Shown piece after piece: positions 37,644 to 42,951 of a stretch of DNA of 42,951 nt; positions within the stretch are counted from its first letter, which is position 1, and the number at the start of each line of letters is the position of its first letter. The position numbers and the translations under genes are program-made. Below the pieces are notes generated by a model. It saw nothing but the letters and a program-made list of their open reading frames with translations. It ran no database searches and was not told the origin of the DNA. The DNA is taken from the NCBI GenBank assembly GCA_018064565.1, contig JAGHVA010000058.1, positions 1-42,951 of the forward strand. Reading direction: 5' to 3'. This stretch comes from Candidatus Colimorpha onthohippi. Its GTDB lineage: Bacteria; Bacteroidota; Bacteroidia; Bacteroidales; P3.

Positions 37644-40600
37644 TCAGTCCGCAAGCTGTTTGTCCTTTTTGTTCGACAATTCATAAACAACTGGACAAGC
37701 AATACATACAGAAGAGAACACACCCACCAAAACACCGATAAGCAAGGCAAAGATAAATCCACGGATAACCTCACCACCGAATATGAACATCATCAAAAGC
37801 GTGAAGAAGGTAGTACCACTGGTGTTGACCGTACGAGCCAATGTGGAATTGACAGCATCGTTCATGTGTTGCATCAACGTATGTTTTGGATGAAGCGTAC
37901 GATTTTCGCGAACACGGTCAAAGATAACCACTGTAGCGTTGATAGAATAACCTATTACAGTAAGTACTGCTGAAATAAAATACTGATCAACCTCCAAGTT
38001 AAACGGCAACAAGCCATATAACAACGAGAACATACCGATAACAAGGATGGTATCGTGAGCTAATGCGGTAACACTACCCAAACCGAAACGCCACGATTTA
38101 AAACGGAGACCGATATAGATAAACATCACCAAAAGACCACCGATAACAGCCCAGATAGAGTGCATCAAATTATCGTGTGCAATTGTGCCTCCCACTTGAT
38201 CAGCCTGAATAATACCCAATGGGTTCGTCTCGGTTGATTTGAAATCCTCAAGCGAAATCTGATCCTTAAAATATTTTTTACTACCCTCATAGAGTTTGGA
38301 GACAATCTCACTCTTCACCTCATCACCATCTTCTTTGATTTTGTACTTGGTGGTGATTTTCACCTGACTTGTGGGACCATAACTCTTCACTTCTGGAGCC
38401 TCTTCAAACTGAGCAGCCATTGACGCACGAACGTCAACCGCATTAACTGGCTGATCAAAACGGACTACATAAGTACGACCTCCTGTAAAGTCGATACCAA
38501 AACTGAGACCACGGAAACAGAAACTGGCTATGCAGATAACAATAGCCACAATCGCTATGGTATAGAACGTCTTGCGACCGCCAATGAAATTGACATGAGC
38601 ATTACGCAGGAAATTCTCAGAGAACTTAAATGAGAAATTGATAACTTTCTTGTGGTTAAGCATCCAATCCAAGCATAGTCTGGTAATGAAAATCGATGTA
38701 AACAACGACGTTACAATACCAACACAAAGTGTAACAGCAAAACCCTGAACAGCACCAGAACCGAACATGATAAGCACCAAACCCAAAAGGAATGTGGTAA
38801 CCTGACCATCGATAATAGCGGAGTAGGCATTTTTGAAACCAGTTTCAATTGCATTAGACATGCTTGCACCCAAACGCAACTCTTCCTTGATACGTTCATA
38901 TATAATAACGTTGCCATCAACTGCCATTGCCATAGTAAGCACGATACCCGCAATACCAGGCAAAGTAAGTACCGAACCAATGGACGCCAACACTCCAATC
39001 AAAAGAAACACGTTGGTAATCAAAGCAACGATTGAGACCCAACCAGCGCGGTTATAAAATACCACCATATAGACAAGCACAATCACAAAGGCCAAAATAA
39101 AGGAGATAAGACCCTTGTTGATTGACTCCTGACCCAAAGAAGGACCGACAACAGCCTCTTGGACAATCACAGCAGGGGCTGGCAACTTACCTGATTTGAG
39201 AATGTTCGCAAGGTCTTTTGCCTCCTCAAGTGTAAAATCGCCAGTGATAGAGGAACGACCTCCAGCAATCTCACCATTAACCACAGGGGCAGAATAGACC
39301 TGATCATCCAAAACGATAGCAATGCAATTGCCCACATTCTCGCCAGTAATACGTTTCCACTCACGTGCACCCTCGGAGTTCATTGTCATGGAGATTTCAT
39401 TGCCACCAACATTTGAAAAATCCTGACGGGCATCAGTGATAACACCACCGTCGAGCAACGGCTCTGCATTGCGAGTCTCAATCTTAATGGCATACAACTG
39501 ATATGTCTCAGAACCTTTGATCGGCTTTGCACCCCATAAAAATTTCACACGACGGGCATCAATAACCTTGCGGTCATACGCCTTACGAAGCATCTCGTTG
39601 ATAGACTCGCGATCCTTACCCATGGCATAACCAACCACTGGACCACGACCAGCTGCACCCGACTGAGGATCGATATTCAAAGCAATTTTTGAATATAATG
39701 GATGTGCGTTGTCTGACTCTTTTGCATCTTCCTCTTTTGCGTTAAGCGGCTTTGCTGCCAATTTGTCAAGCTCCGAATCCGCAGAATCGGTAGAAATAGT
39801 ATCAGCAACCTTATCTTCTTCATTATTCTTGGAGATTGAGGCCAAATACTCATCAGCTTTAGCAATCATATTGATTGCCTCAGGACAATCGTAGGTGGAC
39901 CAAAAATCAAGCTGTGCTGTACCTTGTAAGAGTTTGCGAACGCGCTCAGGCTCTTTCACACCAGGAAGTTCAACCAATATTCGTTCAGAAGAACGAAGCT
40001 GCTGAATCGTAGGCTGTGCTACGCCAAACTTATCAATACGCTGATTGATAATCTCGAAAGTACGATCATACGCTGACGCTGCCTCTTCTTTTACCACTTT
40101 AATGACAGCATCGTTGTCGTCATTGATCTTGATACGGTCTTTGAGTTGATTGATAAAAAGTGTGGACAGCTGCTGATCGGGAGCCACCTTCTTAAATTCA
40201 TCATAGAATATGGAGACAAAATCTCTATTGGTCGTTGTTTTTTGGGCTGCGAGGGCGTTATCAATCGCAGTGTTGAAAGCAGGATCCTCGGTGTGGTCGG
40301 CCAAAGCACGCACCACATCAACGGTAGATACTTCAAGCATCACGTTCATACCACCCTTAAGGTCAAGACCCAACCCAATCTCACGAGCTTGGCATTCGCG
40401 ATAGGTATAACCTAAATATACCTTTTCTGACGCCATAGAATCTAAATAGTCTGCCTCAACGTTGTTTTTAATTGAGTCAATCACTTGAGGCAGAAGGCGC
40501 TGATCGATGTTCGCACGAATTAACGGTTCCTGTTGCTTAGCATAGGTTTCAGCTTTATTTTTTGCCTTGCTCTCAATATTGCGCGTTACGAAAGTAAACG

Positions 40601-40667
40601 ACAACTGAAAAAGACAGACCAGGGCGAAGGCCCAAGTCAAAAACTTAATAAGTCCTTTATTTTGCAT
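37644..40667 (-). CDS. secDF: Fused protein translocase subunit SecDF
   Basis: 1007 aa; SecD GLGLDLKGGMNVMLEV, ISMTMNSEGAREWKRITGENVGNCIAIVLDDQVYSAPVV and SecF GLSFGIDFTGGRTYVVRF, VIFDRVRENRTLHPK. Confidence 0.97.
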   Translation of the reverse strand: MQNKGLIKFLTWAFALVCLFQLSFTFVTRNIESKAKNKAETYAKQQEPLIRANIDQRLLPQVIDSIKNNVEADYLDSMASEKVYLGYTYRECQAREIGLGLDLKGGMNVMLEVSTVDVVRALADHTEDPAFNTAIDNALAAQKTTTNRDFVSIFYDEFKKVAPDQQLSTLFINQLKDRIKINDDNDAVIKVVKEEAASAYDRTFEIINQRIDKFGVAQPTIQQLRSSERILVELPGVKEPERVRKLLQGTAQLDFWSTYDCPEAINMIAKADEYLASISKNNEEDKVADTISTDSADSELDKLAAKPLNAKEEDAKESDNAHPLYSKIALNIDPQSGAAGRGPVVGYAMGKDRESINEMLRKAYDRKVIDARRVKFLWGAKPIKGSETYQLYAIKIETRNAEPLLDGGVITDARQDFSNVGGNEISMTMNSEGAREWKRITGENVGNCIAIVLDDQVYSAPVVNGEIAGGRSSITGDFTLEEAKDLANILKSGKLPAPAVIVQEAVVGPSLGQESINKGLISFILAFVIVLVYMVVFYNRAGWVSIVALITNVFLLIGVLASIGSVLTLPGIAGIVLTMAMAVDGNVIIYERIKEELRLGASMSNAIETGFKNAYSAIIDGQVTTFLLGLVLIMFGSGAVQGFAVTLCVGIVTSLFTSIFITRLCLDWMLNHKKVINFSFKFSENFLRNAHVNFIGGRKTFYTIAIVAIVICIASFCFRGLSFGIDFTGGRTYVVRFDQPVNAVDVRASMAAQFEEAPEVKSYGPTSQVKITTKYKIKEDGDEVKSEIVSKLYEGSKKYFKDQISLEDFKSTETNPLGIIQADQVGGTIAHDNLMHSIWAVIGGLLVMFIYIGLRFKSWRFGLGSVTALAHDTILVIGMFSLLYGLLPFNLEVDQYFISAVLTVIGYSINATVVIFDRVRENRTLHPKHTLMQHMNDAVNSTLARTVNTSGTTFFTLLMMFIFGGEVIRGFIFALLIGVLVGVFSSVCIACPVVYELSNKKDKQLAD

Positions 40668-40714
40668 AGTTTATGTATTAATTAGTTTCCAATAAATAGT
40701 ACACTTTGAACGTG

Positions 40715-40722
40715 CAAAGATA
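40715..40722 (-). promoter_or_regulatory. Candidate Bacteroidota -7 element (TATCTTTG, minus) for secDF
   Basis: CAAAGATA on + strand, 47 nt upstream of the secDF start; CAAA (-33-like) 16 bp further. Confidence 0.55.
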
Positions 40723-40865
40723 GCACTTTTATTTGATACAAACGACATTTAATAAAAAGTAGGCATATTTTTTTTTACGATGCAACCTTGCCCTCAGACA
40801 AAGAAAGCGACAACAGAATTGGTTGTCGCCTAAATATGAAAGTGGTAGCCCCAATAGGATACCCA

Positions 40866-42416
40866 TTACCTGAGCGGAGCAGGCATGTGTTCAGGACGCA
40901 GCAGGTCGTTGACCGACTTGACTGGTGAGAACGTTTCGATAGGCACCTCAACGAATAATGTAATCCAATCAGCCATAGCTCCATTCCACAAGCCTGGAAG
41001 TTCCTGCGTTTTGAGTGTGAGAGGACCACTACTTTTCTTCGCAATAAAACCAGCATTCGGATTTGAATAATCAGGCAAATTGAAATAATGCCCCTTATAA
41101 TCACGAAGACCGCAAACGAGGTCAACTGGATTGAAATGGGTAGATTGGCGAAGAATGGCTTCTTGTGTGGGGTCATTGCGGTTAATCTGATTAGCCTCAA
41201 CTATCTGCAACGACTTGCTTCCATCCTCGTCCAGCACCCAAAACGGACCTCCTCCTGGCTCACCTTGATTGCGAACCATACCACACACACGCATTGGTCT
41301 GTTAAGCAATCTCACCAACCGCTGCTGACGAGAATTCAAATTTTGCTGGCAAAAAGCCGACCCCAAATCAATCATCAGTTGCGTTTGTACAAACTTCTCT
41401 ATATTCAAAAGCTCCTTCTCCTCAAGTTGAGACTTTGACATCATCCGTAGATAGCCGTGCGATTGCTGTTGCAAACGCATCAGCAAGCCTGCCAAAATTT
41501 TCTTGTATGTAAAGGTAGGTTGCTTAGCCCAATCAGGAACAACATTGTCGATATTCTTTATAAATACGATATCCGCCGACAGATTGTTCAAGTTGTGCAA
41601 TAGCGAGCCATGCCCACCTGGGTGAAAAATCAAACGACCCTGTTGGTCTCGTACTGGTTCGTTGTACTGATCCACCGCAAGTTGATCGGTGGTAGGCGAC
41701 TGCTCTGAAAAAGAAATATGGTATTTTACATTCAATGCAAACTGATAGTACGACCTAACCTGACGCAGTGTAGATTCAAACAATTTTCGATGTTTTCCTG
41801 ACACCGTAAAATGCATACGTACAATACCTTGTGCGTCTTTTGCGTAATTTGCGCCTTCTATGAGATGTTCTTCGAATGGAGTTCTATGTAAGTTACCGTA
41901 AGTATGAAACTTAAGTAGTGCTTTAGGAAGCGAGCCATACGAAAGGTAACGATCTTGCAATAGAAAATTTATTATGGTAGTATAATCACCACGCTCAAGA
42001 TACTCTTCTATATCCAATGAGGCTCGAGCCATGGTATTTTTCAAATCTGTATAGAATGGGAAATTCCGCAGATTATCCACAAAACGCTGAACTTCGGGAA
42101 ACTCTTTTGCGAAGTTGTGCGACACTCCGAAATAGGAGGAGGCGAATGTAAACAAATCCTTAAACATACGAGATGCAGCACCTGAGGCAGGGACAAACTT
42201 AAGCATACTATGCTGAGGTGCGAGCAATTCATAGTCGCCAAGGGCTGATGCCACTTGCGACTTTGATAATTTCAGAATTCCATTTCCTACCGTTGCAGGA
42301 GCTGCCAGTCTAATTTTAGGAAAGCCGTTACGGTAGTTTAACATCTGCTGATTGACCAATTCCATGGTAAGACCATGCGACTGGATTTGATTGATATCTT
42401 CTGGACTAAACGACAT
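40866..42416 (-). CDS. DUF4301 family protein
   Basis: 516 aa; MSFSPEDINQIQSHGLTMELVNQQMLNYRNGFPKIRLAAPATVGNGI...FVPASGAASRMFKDLF, HPGGHGSLLHNLNNLSADIVFIKNIDNVVPD. Confidence 0.88.
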   Translation of the reverse strand: MSFSPEDINQIQSHGLTMELVNQQMLNYRNGFPKIRLAAPATVGNGILKLSKSQVASALGDYELLAPQHSMLKFVPASGAASRMFKDLFTFASSYFGVSHNFAKEFPEVQRFVDNLRNFPFYTDLKNTMARASLDIEEYLERGDYTTIINFLLQDRYLSYGSLPKALLKFHTYGNLHRTPFEEHLIEGANYAKDAQGIVRMHFTVSGKHRKLFESTLRQVRSYYQFALNVKYHISFSEQSPTTDQLAVDQYNEPVRDQQGRLIFHPGGHGSLLHNLNNLSADIVFIKNIDNVVPDWAKQPTFTYKKILAGLLMRLQQQSHGYLRMMSKSQLEEKELLNIEKFVQTQLMIDLGSAFCQQNLNSRQQRLVRLLNRPMRVCGMVRNQGEPGGGPFWVLDEDGSKSLQIVEANQINRNDPTQEAILRQSTHFNPVDLVCGLRDYKGHYFNLPDYSNPNAGFIAKKSSGPLTLKTQELPGLWNGAMADWITLFVEVPIETFSPVKSVNDLLRPEHMPAPLR

Positions 42417-42445
42417 AACTTATGATTCTTTATATTAACAAACAG

Positions 42446-42482
42446 ACAAGGGACTTTTCGTAGAAATCGGAAAGTCCCTTGT
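42446..42482 (-). terminator. Stem-loop terminator-like element between the lipoprotein gene and the DUF4301 gene
   Basis: ACAAGGGACTTT...AAAGTCCCTTGT inverted repeat. Confidence 0.65.
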
Positions 42483-42506
42483 TATTACAACGAACAACGC
42501 CAACAG

Positions 42507-42951
42507 TTATTCTTCTACATCTTCCAATTTATTGAAATCTAAGTACAATGTAGTCTCAACCGTTTCACCATCTTTGAGACGCACCGATGTCAACGCCGTG
42601 CGCTTGCCAATACGCTCTTCATGAACATAAATACTGTCACGATAGCCTTGCACCATACCGTAGGTCGGATCCATATACTGATAAGGTACCTGAAACGTGT
42701 CATAAAACGTAGCATACTCATACTTGCATGCATAAACATCAAAAATCGCAGGGGCATGAAAAGTAGCCTCAAACATACCGTTAGCATCTGTAGTGCCCGA
42801 TGCGTTAATTGTACCGCCCGTATGTCCAATACTGATTTGAACATCTGAAACTGGCTCATTCGTGTTTTTTTTGAGCACTTCAACCTTAAGTCCGCAATCA
42901 GTATCCTTATCACACGACACAAAAGACACCAACGATAATGCACTAATTAAC
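42507..42951 (-). CDS. Putative lipoprotein with Ig-like/carboxypeptidase-regulatory-like fold, truncated by window edge
   Basis: Open to the window end: ...LISALSLVSFVSCDKDTDCGLKVEVLKKNTNEPVSDVQISIGHTGG...GTTDANGMFEATF; candidate lipobox at SFVSC. Confidence 0.65.
   Translation of the reverse strand, partial: LISALSLVSFVSCDKDTDCGLKVEVLKKNTNEPVSDVQISIGHTGGTINASGTTDANGMFEATFHAPAIFDVYACKYEYATFYDTFQVPYQYMDPTYGMVQGYRDSIYVHEERIGKRTALTSVRLKDGETVETTLYLDFNKLEDVEE

Overview
This 43-kb window looks like an ordinary Bacteroidota (Bacteroidales-like) chromosome segment. That rests on TAnnTTTG-type promoters, T9SS sorting domains, a CarboxypepD_reg/TonB receptor and a fused SecDF. Most of it is conserved core genes: rnfA, tatD, a DUF2520 protein, PduO-type adenosyltransferase, NifU C-terminal domain, Mrp ATPase, a TlpA-like thioredoxin, an S41 protease, tRNA-Glu(TTC), rpsT, pyrF, a GldA-like ATPase, an amidase, lptD, a MerR regulator, a HIT protein, greA, secDF and a DUF4301 protein. 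I saw no CRISPR array, phage, transposase or recognisable defence system. The most unusual content is cell-surface related. (1) Two adjacent giant paralogous secreted proteins (1687 and 1649 aa) each contain about 24-25 degenerate '(C)xxxLPYxWxG...GCDSxxTLxLxV' modules and a T9SS type-B (CHU_C/TIGR04131-like) sorting domain. Cysteine loss in these modules is reciprocal between neighbours, which suggests inter-module disulfide dyads. (2) A three-gene outer-membrane locus encodes a TonB-dependent receptor, a 1625-aa exported protein and a PorV/PorQ-like barrel; the receptor gene is split by a frameshift. (3) Smaller observations are lptD lacking any ATG/GTG start (apparent ATC), a face-to-face promoter dyad between lptD and the amidase gene, and a truncated DnaQ-like exonuclease remnant after rpsT. 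All calls were made by reading the sequence; no database search was run.
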